A DNA stretch of 40,014 nucleotides from Gammaproteobacteria bacterium (GTDB taxonomy: Bacteria > Pseudomonadota > Gammaproteobacteria > Pseudomonadales > Azotimanducaceae). Position numbers and translations under genes: made by a program. Shown one piece after another: positions 14,738-23,833 of the stretch (position 1 is the first letter of the stretch; each line of letters starts with the position of its first letter). The notes below the pieces were generated by a model. That model was not told the origin of the DNA, searched no databases, and worked only from the letters and a program-made list of their open reading frames with translations. The stretch lies in the NCBI GenBank assembly GCA_028821405.1, contig JAPPGK010000008.1, positions 1-40,014 on the forward strand, read 5' to 3'.

Positions 14738-16605
14738 ACTCGCGCAAGCGCCGTCGCGTCCCCGCCGACAAGGTCCCGCGTGAGCCGAGGTCTTTCCGAC
14801 GGGCGAGAGGCAAAGCACCCGCTTACGGATCGGGTCGGGTTGCGGGCTTAAGCGGGGCACTCCGGAAAGGAGGCGCGTCGTCCCGTTACCACCCGCCCGT
14901 CGACCGCCATAGCGTCGTCGTGCTGCTCTTCCTGGTCGGATTCGTCGGGCTCGCCGGCAGAACGGGCTATCTCGCGGTCACCGAGCGCGATTTTCTCAAG
15001 GAGCAGGGCGAGGCGCGCTCGGTCCGCGAAGTCACGATTCCGGTGCATCGCGGCATGATCCTCGACCGCAATGGGGAGCCGCTGGCCGTTAGCGCTCCCA
15101 TGGGCTATGCCTGGATCGACCCGCAACAGACCTCACTGGCGGCCGCGGACACCGCGCGCCTGGCAAGCGTGCTGGGCCTTACGACCGAGGCGCTCGAACA
15201 ACGCTACCGCTCGGGCTCCAAGCAGTTCGCCTACCTGGCCAGGCGGTTGCCGCCCAACACCGTCCGGCGGGTGACCGACCTCGGCATTGAGGGTGTACAC
15301 ATCGGGCGGGAGTACCACCGTTTCTATCCTGCCGGGGAGACCACGGCCCACCTCCTCGGTCGTACCGACGTCGACGACGTCGGTCAGGAGGGCGTGGAAC
15401 TCGCCTACAACGAGTACCTTGCCGGCGCACCCGGCGCCAAGCGCGTACTGCGCGACGGCAGGGGAGGCACGGTCAAGGATCTCGACTACGTCCGGGATCT
15501 CGACTACCTGCGGGCGCCTCGATTCGGCCGGGATATCGAACTCGCCCTCGATCTGCGTCTGCAGTACCTCGCCTACCGCGAACTCAAGACCGCCGTTGAA
15601 CGCAATGGGGCGACGTCCGGATCCTTGGTGATGCTCGATGCGGAAACCGGGGAGGTGCTTGCACTCGCGAACCAGCCTTCCTTCAATCCCAACGACTGGC
15701 AGGCCCGTGGCCACCACGGCGTGCGCAATCGTGCGATCGCCGACCTGTACGAACCGGGTTCCACCGTCAAGCCGCTCACCGTATTGGCGGCCTTGGAAAG
15801 CGGAATCTACACACCCGAGACCGAGATCGACACGCATCCCGGCTTTCTGAGGGTCGATGGCAAGACCATCGAGGATCCCTCGAACCGCGGCCGAATCACG
15901 GTCACGACGGCGCTCGCCAAGTCGAGTCAGGTTGCCGTCGCGAAGATGGCCCTTTCGATGCCCGAACACGCCGTGTTCGATGCGTTCCAACGGGCGGGAT
16001 TCGGTGACTACACGGGCTGCGACCTGCCTGGCGAGGAACTGGGACTTCTGTCCGCCATCGACCTCGACAAGCCGATTGGACGGGCAACCTTGGCGTACGG
16101 CTACGGCGTCATGGCCACACCGATGCAGATCGCCCGCGCCTACCTGATGCTGGCCAACAACGGCATCAAGCGGGACCTGTCCATCGTGCGCGACGCGGCC
16201 CGCGGCCGCGCCAGCAGTCGACCGGTGTTCGCCCGCCGGGACGTCGAGGCGGTCGCGGCCATGTTGCGCGGTGTTGTCGCGCCTGGCGGCACGGCCCCCA
16301 AGGGTCGTCCCGCGAGCTACACCGCTGCGGGCAAGACGGGTACGGCCCGGAAAGTCAGTTCCGGGACCTACGACGAACGTGCGCATGTGGCCTTCTTCGC
16401 CGGCTTCGCGCCTGTCTTCGATCCCCGGATCGTGCTTGTGGTCGTCATCAACGAGCCCCGCGGTGCGGGGGTTGGCGGTGGCGCGGTGGCGGCGCCGGTG
16501 TTTGCTGCGGTGGCCGAGAGGGCGCTGCGGATTCTGGGCGTTCCCCCCGTCGACGGTGGCGTGGCCGAGACACGTGGATTGCCGGGGGGCGAGCGCGCGA
16601 CATGA
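14734..16605 (+). CDS. ftsI: Septal peptidoglycan transpeptidase FtsI (PBP3)
   Basis: FtsI cross-links septal peptidoglycan. The protein has 623 residues, a long basic cytoplasmic tail of about 55 residues, one membrane helix (SVVVLLFLVGFVGLAGRTGYL), a pedestal domain (RGMILDRNGEPLAVS) and a transpeptidase domain. The active-site serine lies in SxxK at Ser343-Lys346 (EPGSTVKPLT), and KTGT starts at Lys534. The second motif, normally SxN (SSN in E. coli), reads Ser397-Ser398-Gln399, with codon CAG at 15928. This substitution lies in the catalytic pocket where beta-lactams also bind. The start at 14734 is set by the ATGA overlap with ftsL; the stop overlaps murE the same way. Confidence 0.96.
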   Translation: MNSRKRRRVPADKVPREPRSFRRARGKAPAYGSGRVAGLSGALRKGGASSRYHPPVDRHSVVVLLFLVGFVGLAGRTGYLAVTERDFLKEQGEARSVREVTIPVHRGMILDRNGEPLAVSAPMGYAWIDPQQTSLAAADTARLASVLGLTTEALEQRYRSGSKQFAYLARRLPPNTVRRVTDLGIEGVHIGREYHRFYPAGETTAHLLGRTDVDDVGQEGVELAYNEYLAGAPGAKRVLRDGRGGTVKDLDYVRDLDYLRAPRFGRDIELALDLRLQYLAYRELKTAVERNGATSGSLVMLDAETGEVLALANQPSFNPNDWQARGHHGVRNRAIADLYEPGSTVKPLTVLAALESGIYTPETEIDTHPGFLRVDGKTIEDPSNRGRITVTTALAKSSQVAVAKMALSMPEHAVFDAFQRAGFGDYTGCDLPGEELGLLSAIDLDKPIGRATLAYGYGVMATPMQIARAYLMLANNGIKRDLSIVRDAARGRASSRPVFARRDVEAVAAMLRGVVAPGGTAPKGRPASYTAAGKTGTARKVSSGTYDERAHVAFFAGFAPVFDPRIVLVVVINEPRGAGVGGGAVAAPVFAAVAERALRILGVPPVDGGVAETRGLPGGERAT

Positions 16606-18188
16606 ACCGCACGATGGACTTGCGCGAGCTGCTGCACGAGGAGGGCGTACCCGCGTTGACGGTCTCGGGTATTGCCTCGGACTCGCGTCGCGTCGCACCG
16701 GGCCATCTATATGTCGCACGCCGCGGCAATGTCTTCGACGGCCATGACTTCGTCTCGGCCGCCGTGGAGGCCGGTGCCGTCGCCGTCGTGTCGGAGCGTC
16801 CGGTGGAAACGGGGGTCGCCAACATCGTCGTTCCCGGAATTGCCGGTGAGCTCGGCGCGCTTGGCGCGCGCTTCTACGGCGAGCCGAGCCGCGCCACCGA
16901 TGTCGTCGGCGTCACCGGCACCAACGGCAAAACCACCGTCGCGTACAACATCGCCCGCATTGGCGGTACAGGCGAAACGACGGGCTACGTGGGTACCTTG
17001 GGTTGGGGAGTGCCGCCGGAGCTGGCGCCATCGGCCCTGACCACCGAGGATCCGCTGGTGTTGCAGATGCGGTTGCGGCGGCTGGTCGACCGCGGCTTGT
17101 CGCGCGTGGCGCTGGAGGCCAGTTCCCATGCGCTGGACCAGGGTCGTCTCGATGAGGTCGAGATCGACGTGGGCGTGTTCACCAACCTGAGCCGCGATCA
17201 CCTCGACTACCACGGCACCATGGAGCGGTATGCGGCGGCGAAGCGCAAGCTGTTCGCGGGTGGGTTGCGCGCGGCGGTGGTCAACGTCGACGATGCCACC
17301 GGCCGGGCCATCGCCGAGCAGGCCGACGACCGCATGGACGTGCTGCGCGTCGGGCGCACCGGAGACGTGCGCTGGCGCGACCTCGAGTTCCATAGGGGCG
17401 GCATTCGCGGTGTGTGGGTCACGCCGTGGGGTCGACGTTCGTTCGCCCTCGGCGCTTTCTTCGGCGAGTTCTCCGTCTACAACGCCGCCTGCGTTCTGGC
17501 GGCGTGTTGCGCGCTGGGCGATTCGTTTGCGGACGTCGTCGACGCCATGGAGGGGCTGCCGGGCGTTCCGGGCCGCATGCAGGCGATGGCGACCCGGCCG
17601 ATGGTGTTCGTGGACTACGCCCATACGCCGGATGGTCTGAACGCGGTGTTGTCGGCGATCCGCGCGCATGTCGGCGATTCTCGGGTGATCACCGTGTTCG
17701 GCTGCGGGGGTGATCGAGACCGAGGCAAGCGAGGGTTGATGGCGCGGGCGGCCGAGGCAGGCTCCGACGTGGTCGTGGCGTCCACCGACAATCCCCGTTC
17801 CGAACATCCCGATCGGATTCTCGACGACGTGATGGCCGGATTCGCCGATCCCGGGACCGTGGTGCGGATCGGTGATCGTCGCGAAGCCATCGCCGCGGCC
17901 CTGGACCGCGCGGATTCCCGCGACGTCGTGCTGATCGCCGGCAAGGGGCACGAGGACTACCAGGAAGTGGCGGGTCGGCGTTTGCCTTGGAGCGATGCGG
18001 GCATCGTCGCCGAGCTGCTCCATGACGCATCGATTCTTGGCGGAGCTCGTTGCGTGGGCTCCTCGTCGTCACATCGGGAAGGCGGGAAAGTGTCCCTGAA
18101 ACCGACATGTGCAATGCACGATGTGGGTGAAGCGGCCCGGGTGGTACCGCCTCCCGACGGGTCGGAACGGCGGGAGAGCAGCCCATGA
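16602..18188 (+). CDS. murE: UDP-MurNAc-tripeptide synthetase MurE (meso-DAP adding)
   Basis: MurE adds meso-diaminopimelate to UDP-MurNAc-L-Ala-D-Glu. The protein has 528 residues. GTNGKT at 106-111 is the ATP loop; [33 protein letters not shown] (with the carbamylated-lysine region) and [11 protein letters not shown] follow. DNPR at 396-399 is the meso-DAP recognition motif, and GKGHEDYQ is near the end. The catalytic protein ends about residue 473 (IVAELL). The last 55 residues form a low-complexity tail ([21 protein letters not shown]) not expected in MurE. It starts by ATGA overlap with ftsI and ends by overlap with mraY, the place where murF normally lies. Confidence 0.96.
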   Translation: MNRTMDLRELLHEEGVPALTVSGIASDSRRVAPGHLYVARRGNVFDGHDFVSAAVEAGAVAVVSERPVETGVANIVVPGIAGELGALGARFYGEPSRATDVVGVTGTNGKTTVAYNIARIGGTGETTGYVGTLGWGVPPELAPSALTTEDPLVLQMRLRRLVDRGLSRVALEASSHALDQGRLDEVEIDVGVFTNLSRDHLDYHGTMERYAAAKRKLFAGGLRAAVVNVDDATGRAIAEQADDRMDVLRVGRTGDVRWRDLEFHRGGIRGVWVTPWGRRSFALGAFFGEFSVYNAACVLAACCALGDSFADVVDAMEGLPGVPGRMQAMATRPMVFVDYAHTPDGLNAVLSAIRAHVGDSRVITVFGCGGDRDRGKRGLMARAAEAGSDVVVASTDNPRSEHPDRILDDVMAGFADPGTVVRIGDRREAIAAALDRADSRDVVLIAGKGHEDYQEVAGRRLPWSDAGIVAELLHDASILGGARCVGSSSSHREGGKVSLKPTCAMHDVGEAARVVPPPDGSERRESSP

Positions 18189-19267
18189 TGCTTTGGTTCA
18201 CCGAGTATCTCGCTGGCTTTGTCAGCGGCTTCGGGGTGTTTCAGTATCTGACGTTCCGAACCGTGGTCAGCACCATCACCGCCCTGCTCATTTCGCTCCT
18301 CGTTGGACCGACGATGATCAGAAAGCTCTCCCACTACCAGATCGGCCAGGTTGTTCGGGACGTCGGGCCCGAGACACACCTCAAGAAGGCCGGTACGCCG
18401 ACCATGGGGGGCGCGCTGATCCTGGTGTCGATCGTTGCCGCGACGCTGTTGTGGTGCGACCTGGCAAACCGCTACGTGTGGATCGTGCTGGGAGTGCTTG
18501 TATGCTTCGGCGGTATCGGCTGGCTGGACGACTACCTGAAGATCAGCGAGCGCAGCTCCCGCGGGCTTTCCGCCGGGCGCAAATACCTGTGGCAATCCGT
18601 GTTCGGGTTCATCGCGGCGGTCGTTCTCTACACGACGGCCGAAACGCCTGCCCAGACCGCCTTGATCGTGCCGTTCTTCAAGGAAGCGGTGATTCCGCTG
18701 GGCTTGGGCTTCGTCGTCCTGACCTACCTCATGATCGTCTTCATGAGCAACGCCGTGAACCTCACCGACGGTTTGGACGGACTTGCCACATTGCCCACCG
18801 TGATGGTCGCCGCCGCGCTGGGGCTCGTTGCCTACCTGGCGGGCAACAGCCTGTTCGCCGACTACCTGCAGATTCCCTACGTCCCCGGTGCCGGTGAACT
18901 CGCGGTTCTGTGCGGCGCGTTGATCGGCGCCGGCTTGGGATTCCTTTGGTTCAACACCTATCCGGCACAGGTGATCATGGGTGATCTCGGTGCGCTTGCG
19001 CTCGGCGCCATGCTCGGCGTGGTTGCGGTGATGGTGCGACACGAGATCGTTCTGCTCATCATGGGTGGGCTGTTCGTCGTCGAAGCGGTCTCGGTGATCG
19101 TGCAGGTGATCTCCTTTCGGCTCACCGGCAAGCGCATCTTCCGCATGGCCCCCATTCACCACCATTTCGAACTCCTAGGCTGGCCCGAGCCGCGGGTCAC
19201 CGTGCGCATGTGGATCATCACCCTGGTGCTGGTGCTGATCGGCCTGTCGACGTTGAAGCTGCGATGA
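18185..19267 (+). CDS. mraY: Phospho-MurNAc-pentapeptide transferase MraY
   Basis: MraY transfers phospho-MurNAc-pentapeptide to undecaprenyl phosphate, making lipid I at the inner membrane. The 360-residue protein is strongly hydrophobic with about ten helices. Conserved blocks are [10 protein letters not shown] (near residue 70), the Asp-Asp in [22 protein letters not shown], the catalytic-loop aspartate in [11 protein letters not shown], and [13 protein letters not shown]. The segment usually written MGDVGSLALG has Leu and Ala ([10 protein letters not shown]), a mild departure. It starts ATGATG, the first ATG overlapping the murE stop, and ends with an ATGA overlap with murD. Confidence 0.97.
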   Translation: MMLWFTEYLAGFVSGFGVFQYLTFRTVVSTITALLISLLVGPTMIRKLSHYQIGQVVRDVGPETHLKKAGTPTMGGALILVSIVAATLLWCDLANRYVWIVLGVLVCFGGIGWLDDYLKISERSSRGLSAGRKYLWQSVFGFIAAVVLYTTAETPAQTALIVPFFKEAVIPLGLGFVVLTYLMIVFMSNAVNLTDGLDGLATLPTVMVAAALGLVAYLAGNSLFADYLQIPYVPGAGELAVLCGALIGAGLGFLWFNTYPAQVIMGDLGALALGAMLGVVAVMVRHEIVLLIMGGLFVVEAVSVIVQVISFRLTGKRIFRMAPIHHHFELLGWPEPRVTVRMWIITLVLVLIGLSTLKLR

Positions 19268-20592
19268 ACGAATCTGCCACCCTCGTTCTCGGCCTCGGCG
19301 CGACCGGATACTCGTGCATCCGGCACTTGGCTGGGCGGGAGCGCCTGCTGGCCACCGATACCCGGTCCGCGCCGCCGTACCTGGACGCGGTATCCGACGA
19401 GTATCCCGATGTCGAGGTTGTCGACCCGGCGGGTTGGCAAGGCGCGTTGAAGGTGGCCACGCGCGTTGTCGCGAGTCCGGGCATTCCCATGGACCACGAA
19501 ATGGTCGTTGCAGCCCGAGCGGCGGGCTTGGCGGTGACCAGCGACATCGAGCTGTTCCTGGCGGCGGCACGTGGCCCCGTCGTGGGCATTACCGGCACCA
19601 ACGGCAAGAGTACGGTGGCGACGCTGGTCGGCAAGCTGTTCGCGGCGGCGGGTCGCAACGTCGGCGTCGGCGGCAATGTCGGGACGCCGGCGCTGGACCT
19701 TCTCGGAGAGGATATGGACGGCTATGTCCTCGAGTTGTCGAGCTTTCAATTGGAGCGGCTCGACCGGGCGCCGCTGACCGTCGCCGCGATTCTGAACGTA
19801 AGCGCCGATCACCTCGACCGGTATTCCGATCTCGCGGCGTACGCCGCGGCGAAACAGCGCATCTATGCCGCCGCCCAACGGGCCGTATACAACGCGGAAG
19901 ACCCACGCACCCAGCCTCCTCGCCGAATCCCGTCGATCGCCTTGAACGCCGACCCCGGATGGCGCGTAGACGGCGAGTCGCTGGTGATCGGGGGTCGTCG
20001 CGTGGATGCCGGCGCCTTGGCCTTGCAGGGCCGACACAATCGGGTCAACGCGCTGGCCGCCGCGGCGATCGTCCACCAGGCCGGGGTCGAGCCGGACGTC
20101 GCTGCCCTTCGGGTGTTCCGGGGCCTGCCGCATCGCTCGTATCTGGTGGCGGAAGTCGACGGGGTTCGCTATGTGGACGACTCGAAGGCGACCAACGTCG
20201 GTGCCTGCCTTGCGGCGCTGGACGGCTTCGGTACGGGCGCGAAGAATCTCGTGTTGATCGCGGGCGGCGATGCGAAGGGTGCGTCCTTCGAAGCGCTGGC
20301 CGATGCTGCCCGCCGTCACGTGTCCCGGCTGGTTCTCATGGGTCGGGACGCGGCGAAGATCGACGCGGCGCTGGGCGATGTCGTGCCCGCCGTGCGCGTG
20401 GGCGATATGCGCGAAGCCGTGTCCGTCGCGAGCGACGTCGCGCATGCCGGGGACACCGTGCTGCTGTCCCCGGCATGCGCCAGCTTCGACATGTACACCG
20501 ATTTCAACGAGCGCGGCGAAGACTTCGCCCTTGAGGTCCGCCGGCTCGGCAGCGGGCATCGCCGAGTGCCGGCCGGGATGTCGCTGCCGTGA
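19264..20592 (+). CDS. murD: UDP-MurNAc-L-alanine:D-glutamate ligase MurD
   Basis: MurD adds D-glutamate to UDP-MurNAc-L-Ala in the cytoplasm. From the ATG at 19264 it has 442 residues. Evidence includes the N-terminal Rossmann segment [17 protein letters not shown] at 111-116 for [46 protein letters not shown], the DDSKATN signature, and the C-terminal [21 protein letters not shown]. Length is usual for the family. The frame upstream to 19210 lies inside mraY and is not used. The stop overlaps the GTG of ftsW. Confidence 0.97.
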   Translation: MNESATLVLGLGATGYSCIRHLAGRERLLATDTRSAPPYLDAVSDEYPDVEVVDPAGWQGALKVATRVVASPGIPMDHEMVVAARAAGLAVTSDIELFLAAARGPVVGITGTNGKSTVATLVGKLFAAAGRNVGVGGNVGTPALDLLGEDMDGYVLELSSFQLERLDRAPLTVAAILNVSADHLDRYSDLAAYAAAKQRIYAAAQRAVYNAEDPRTQPPRRIPSIALNADPGWRVDGESLVIGGRRVDAGALALQGRHNRVNALAAAAIVHQAGVEPDVAALRVFRGLPHRSYLVAEVDGVRYVDDSKATNVGACLAALDGFGTGAKNLVLIAGGDAKGASFEALADAARRHVSRLVLMGRDAAKIDAALGDVVPAVRVGDMREAVSVASDVAHAGDTVLLSPACASFDMYTDFNERGEDFALEVRRLGSGHRRVPAGMSLP

Positions 20593-21731
20593 TCGCCCGG
20601 GTCGACTTCTCGCTGGTCACGGTTTGGCTCGTCCTGATCGTCGTAGGCACCATCATGGTCTCTTCCGCCTCGGCCTCCCTTGAAGGGGGCGCGGGCTACT
20701 ACCTCGCCAAGCACGGCGTGTTCGTTTTCGGATCGCTGGTCGCCATCGCTGCCATCGTGTGCATACCCCTTCGGCTCTGGGAGATCATGCACGTGCCGTG
20801 CCTGTTGCTCGCGTTGGTCCTGTGCGCCCTGGTCCTGGTGCCGGGGGTATCGCAGGAGATAAACGGCAGCCGGCGATGGATGGAGTTGGGCCTAATCCGG
20901 TTCCAACCCGCGGAAGCGGCCAAGTTCCTGTTGGTGGTATTTCTCGCCGGGTGCGTCGCCCGGGCCGGCGACGCGTTGTCGACACACTGGCAACTGCTGC
21001 TCAAACCCGTGGGTCTGGTCGTGATCCTGCTGGCCTTGGTCCTGTCCCAGCCAGACTTCGGCAGCGTCGTGCTGTTTGCCTTGTTGACGGGAGGCATTCT
21101 GTTCCTCGGCGGCGCTAGGTTGCGCGACTTCCTGTTGCTGGCCGTCCTTGGCGGCGTCGCGTTGGCGGCGGTTGCCGTGAGCCAACCGTATCGCGTGGAG
21201 CGTTTGATGACGTTCCTCGATCCTTGGGCGACGCCCTTCGGCAGCGGCTACCAGCTCACTCAGGCCCTCATCGCGTTCGGGAGCGGGGGGTTCCTCGGGC
21301 TCGGCATCGGCGAGGGAGTGCAGAAGCTGTTCTACCTGCCGTTTTCCCACAACGACTTCATCTATGCCGTGATCGCCGAGGAACTCGGCCTGATCGGCGC
21401 CGTAGCGGTGCTCGCCGTATTCGCCGTATTGACGCTGCGCATCTGTCGGATCGGTCGCGATGCGGTGGCGGAGCGACGGGTCTTTGCCGGCATGCTCGCC
21501 TATGGTGCCGCGCTGCTGCTCGGCTTGCAGACCGTATTCAACGTCGGCGTGAATACTGGCGTGTTGCCGACGAAGGGATTGACCTTGCCCTTCGTCAGCT
21601 TCGGTGGCAATAGCCTGCTGGTCTGTTCGGGCCTTGTTGCGCTTGCGTTGCGCGTTCACTACGAGCGTCGCCGGCCACCTAGGACCCCTTCTCGCGAGCC
21701 AATGGCGGAGGTCGCCGATGTTGCCGCCTGA
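20589..21731 (+). CDS. ftsW: Septal peptidoglycan polymerase FtsW (SEDS)
   Basis: FtsW polymerises glycan strands from lipid II at the septum together with FtsI. The protein has 380 residues and about ten membrane helices. SEDS family marks are INGSRRWMELGLIRFQPAEAAK, LVLSQPDFGSVVLF with the catalytic-region aspartate, PFGSGYQLTQALIAFGSGG, FSHNDFIYAVIAEELGLIGA, and TGVLPTKGLTLPFVSFGGNSL. The start is GTG at 20589, overlapping the murD stop as GTGA. Its last codons overlap the start of murC, and GGAGG for murC lies inside its coding end. In most gammaproteobacteria murG comes between ftsW and murC; here it does not. Confidence 0.97.
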   Translation: MIARVDFSLVTVWLVLIVVGTIMVSSASASLEGGAGYYLAKHGVFVFGSLVAIAAIVCIPLRLWEIMHVPCLLLALVLCALVLVPGVSQEINGSRRWMELGLIRFQPAEAAKFLLVVFLAGCVARAGDALSTHWQLLLKPVGLVVILLALVLSQPDFGSVVLFALLTGGILFLGGARLRDFLLLAVLGGVALAAVAVSQPYRVERLMTFLDPWATPFGSGYQLTQALIAFGSGGFLGLGIGEGVQKLFYLPFSHNDFIYAVIAEELGLIGAVAVLAVFAVLTLRICRIGRDAVAERRVFAGMLAYGAALLLGLQTVFNVGVNTGVLPTKGLTLPFVSFGGNSLLVCSGLVALALRVHYERRRPPRTPSREPMAEVADVAA

Positions 21732-23130
21732 CTTTGGGCCCGGCCCGGGCGTCGCGATGCGAGGCGTGAAGCGCGTCCATTTCGTCGGCATCGGCGGCGC
21801 GGGTATGTGCGGCATCGCGGAGCTACTGCTCGAACAGGGCTACGCCGTTACCGGATCGGACCTGCAACGCTCGGCGGCGACGGCGCGGCTGGCGGCCCGC
21901 GGTGCAACCGTGCGCCATGGCCACGATGCCAAGGCCGTGGTCGGTGCGGACGTGGTCGTCGTGTCCAGTGCCGTGAACGCCGACAACGTGGAAGTCGAGA
22001 AGGCGCGTCGGCTGCGTATCCCGGTCGTGGCGCGCGCGGAGATGCTCGGCGAACTGATGCGTCATCGCCATGGCATTGCGGTGGCCGGAACCCATGGCAA
22101 GACCACGACCGCCAGCCTGATCGCGAACATATTCCAGGCTGGCGGCCTGGACCCGACTTTCGTGATCGGCGCACCTGCGGCCGGCAACGGCGGCAACGCT
22201 CGCCTGGGGTCGGGAACGCACGTGATCGCCGAAGCCGACGAGAGCGACGCGTCCTTCCTGCACCTTGCCCCCATCGTTTCGGTCGTCACCAACATCGATC
22301 GCGACCACCTCGACGCCTATGACCAGGACTTCGACCGCCTGCTCGACACCTTCGTCGGGTTTGTGCAACGCCTGCCCTTCTACGGCCTCGCGGTGGTCTG
22401 CGGGGATGACCGGTTTGCCGCCGGCATTCTGGGTCGGATTGGCCGGCCCTCGCGAACCTACGGTCTCAACGAGGGTGTCGACTATCGCGCCGTGGATGTC
22501 GAGGGCGACGAAGGGCCATGGGCGTTCACCGCATTGCGCCCCGATAGGGACGACCTGCGCGTGTCGCTGCCGTTGCCGGGTTTGCACAACGTGCAGAATG
22601 CCCTAGCGGCGGTCGCCGTGGCCACCGAGGAGGGCGTGGCCGATGATCGCATCGTTGCCGGCCTCGAGGGTTTCCGCGGCGTGGCCCGGCGTTTCGAGAC
22701 CGCCGAATGCCGTCTCGATGGCAGCCGCCTTACCCTGGTCGACGACTACGGCCACCACCCCACGGAACTCGAGCACGTGGTTCGCACCGCACGCCGTATC
22801 TGGCCGGCGCGTCGCTTGGTGATGGTCTACCAGCCGCATCGATACACCCGCACGCGCGATCTCTTCGACGAGTTCGTCGACGTGCTCGCCGGCGTCGACG
22901 AGTTGCTCCTCGCCGAGGTCTATGCGGCGAGCGAAGTCCCCATTTCCGGGGCCGACGGTCGTGCCTTGGCGCGGGCTGTTCGGTTGGCCGAGGAACGGCC
23001 GGCTGCGTTCGCGTCGACCCCCGAGGCGGCTTTGGAGCGCCTGAGAACGCTGGTTGCGGATGGAGATGTCGTCGTCGTGCAGGGCGCTGGAGACATCTCC
23101 TGGGTCGCCGAGGCACTGAGGAACGGTTAG
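21718..23130 (+). CDS. murC: UDP-MurNAc:L-alanine ligase MurC
   Basis: MurC attaches the first amino acid, L-alanine, to UDP-MurNAc. The protein has 470 residues from the ATG at 21718. That start has GGAGG at 21707-21711 with a 6-bp spacer, which decides it over the ATG at 21757. Visible are HFVGIGGAGMCGIAE, the ATP loop GTHGKTT (124-130), EADESDASFL, NIDRDHLDAYDQDF, LPGLHNVQNALAAVAVA, DDYGHHPTEL and YQPHRYTRT. It overlaps ftsW by 14 bp. Its amber stop is followed at once, in the same frame, by the GTG of ftsQ, so neither murB nor ddl is present between them. Confidence 0.97.
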   Translation: MLPPDFGPGPGVAMRGVKRVHFVGIGGAGMCGIAELLLEQGYAVTGSDLQRSAATARLAARGATVRHGHDAKAVVGADVVVVSSAVNADNVEVEKARRLRIPVVARAEMLGELMRHRHGIAVAGTHGKTTTASLIANIFQAGGLDPTFVIGAPAAGNGGNARLGSGTHVIAEADESDASFLHLAPIVSVVTNIDRDHLDAYDQDFDRLLDTFVGFVQRLPFYGLAVVCGDDRFAAGILGRIGRPSRTYGLNEGVDYRAVDVEGDEGPWAFTALRPDRDDLRVSLPLPGLHNVQNALAAVAVATEEGVADDRIVAGLEGFRGVARRFETAECRLDGSRLTLVDDYGHHPTELEHVVRTARRIWPARRLVMVYQPHRYTRTRDLFDEFVDVLAGVDELLLAEVYAASEVPISGADGRALARAVRLAEERPAAFASTPEAALERLRTLVADGDVVVVQGAGDISWVAEALRNG

Positions 23131-23832
23131 GTGGTTCGATCACTGGTATGGCTTGCCGTCGTCGCCGCTGCAGGATTCGGGGGATTGCGGTTCGCCGAAG
23201 CCGTGGCGACGGTCGACGTTGGACGCGTCGAGCTCGAGGGGGAACTGACCGTTCCCGAGAGTCGCGAGGTGCAACAGGCCGTCGCCGGGGTGTTGTCGAG
23301 CCCGGGCAAGCGAGGCGCACAGGATGTGGCCGCCGCCGTCGAGTCGATCGGCTGGGTTCGCGAAGTGCTCGTGCGCATGCGCTGGCCGGATACATTGCAG
23401 GTCTCGGTGGTTCGAGACACGGTGGCGGCAGGCTGGGGCGACGACGCCTACCTGACGACCGGGGGCGATGTCGTTCCGGCCCCCCCGGCCGACGCCCGCG
23501 GCGGGACCGATTCGGACCTGCCCATCCTGTCGGGCTCGTTGTCCGACGGCACCGAGACGATGCGCGTCTACAATCTGCTCAACGCACCGGCACACGCACT
23601 GGGCCTTCGCATCGTGCGGCTCGACGAGGATCGCGTCGGGAATTGGACGGTCGAATTCGCCGACGGGATGGCGGTGGTGCTCGGGTCGAAGGCCCTGCGC
23701 GAACGCTTCGATCGGTTCCTCGTCGTATACAGTCGGGAACTCGCGGGCGGCAAGGACGGCGCTGTTCGGATCGATGCCCGTTACCACTCGGGTGTGGCCG
23801 TGCGTTGGGATTCACCAGAACCAGGGACCTAG
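23131..23832 (+). CDS. ftsQ: Cell division protein FtsQ (short form)
   Basis: FtsQ is a bitopic membrane protein that links early and late division proteins through its periplasmic POTRA and beta domains. The 233-residue protein has a membrane helix beginning almost at the N-terminus (LVWLAVVAAAGFGGLRFA), a POTRA-like part (TVDVGRVELEGEL to LQVSVVRDTV, containing VESIGWVREVLVRMRWPDTL) and a C-terminal region (ILSGSLSDGTETMRVYNLL, then NWTVEFADGMAVVLGS). The cytoplasmic tail is only about three residues, against about two dozen in E. coli. The start is GTG directly after the murC stop, with GAGGAA 7 bp upstream, so it cannot be longer. Overall conservation is low; position supports it. Confidence 0.9.
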   Translation: MVRSLVWLAVVAAAGFGGLRFAEAVATVDVGRVELEGELTVPESREVQQAVAGVLSSPGKRGAQDVAAAVESIGWVREVLVRMRWPDTLQVSVVRDTVAAGWGDDAYLTTGGDVVPAPPADARGGTDSDLPILSGSLSDGTETMRVYNLLNAPAHALGLRIVRLDEDRVGNWTVEFADGMAVVLGSKALRERFDRFLVVYSRELAGGKDGAVRIDARYHSGVAVRWDSPEPGT

Positions 23833-23833
23833 G

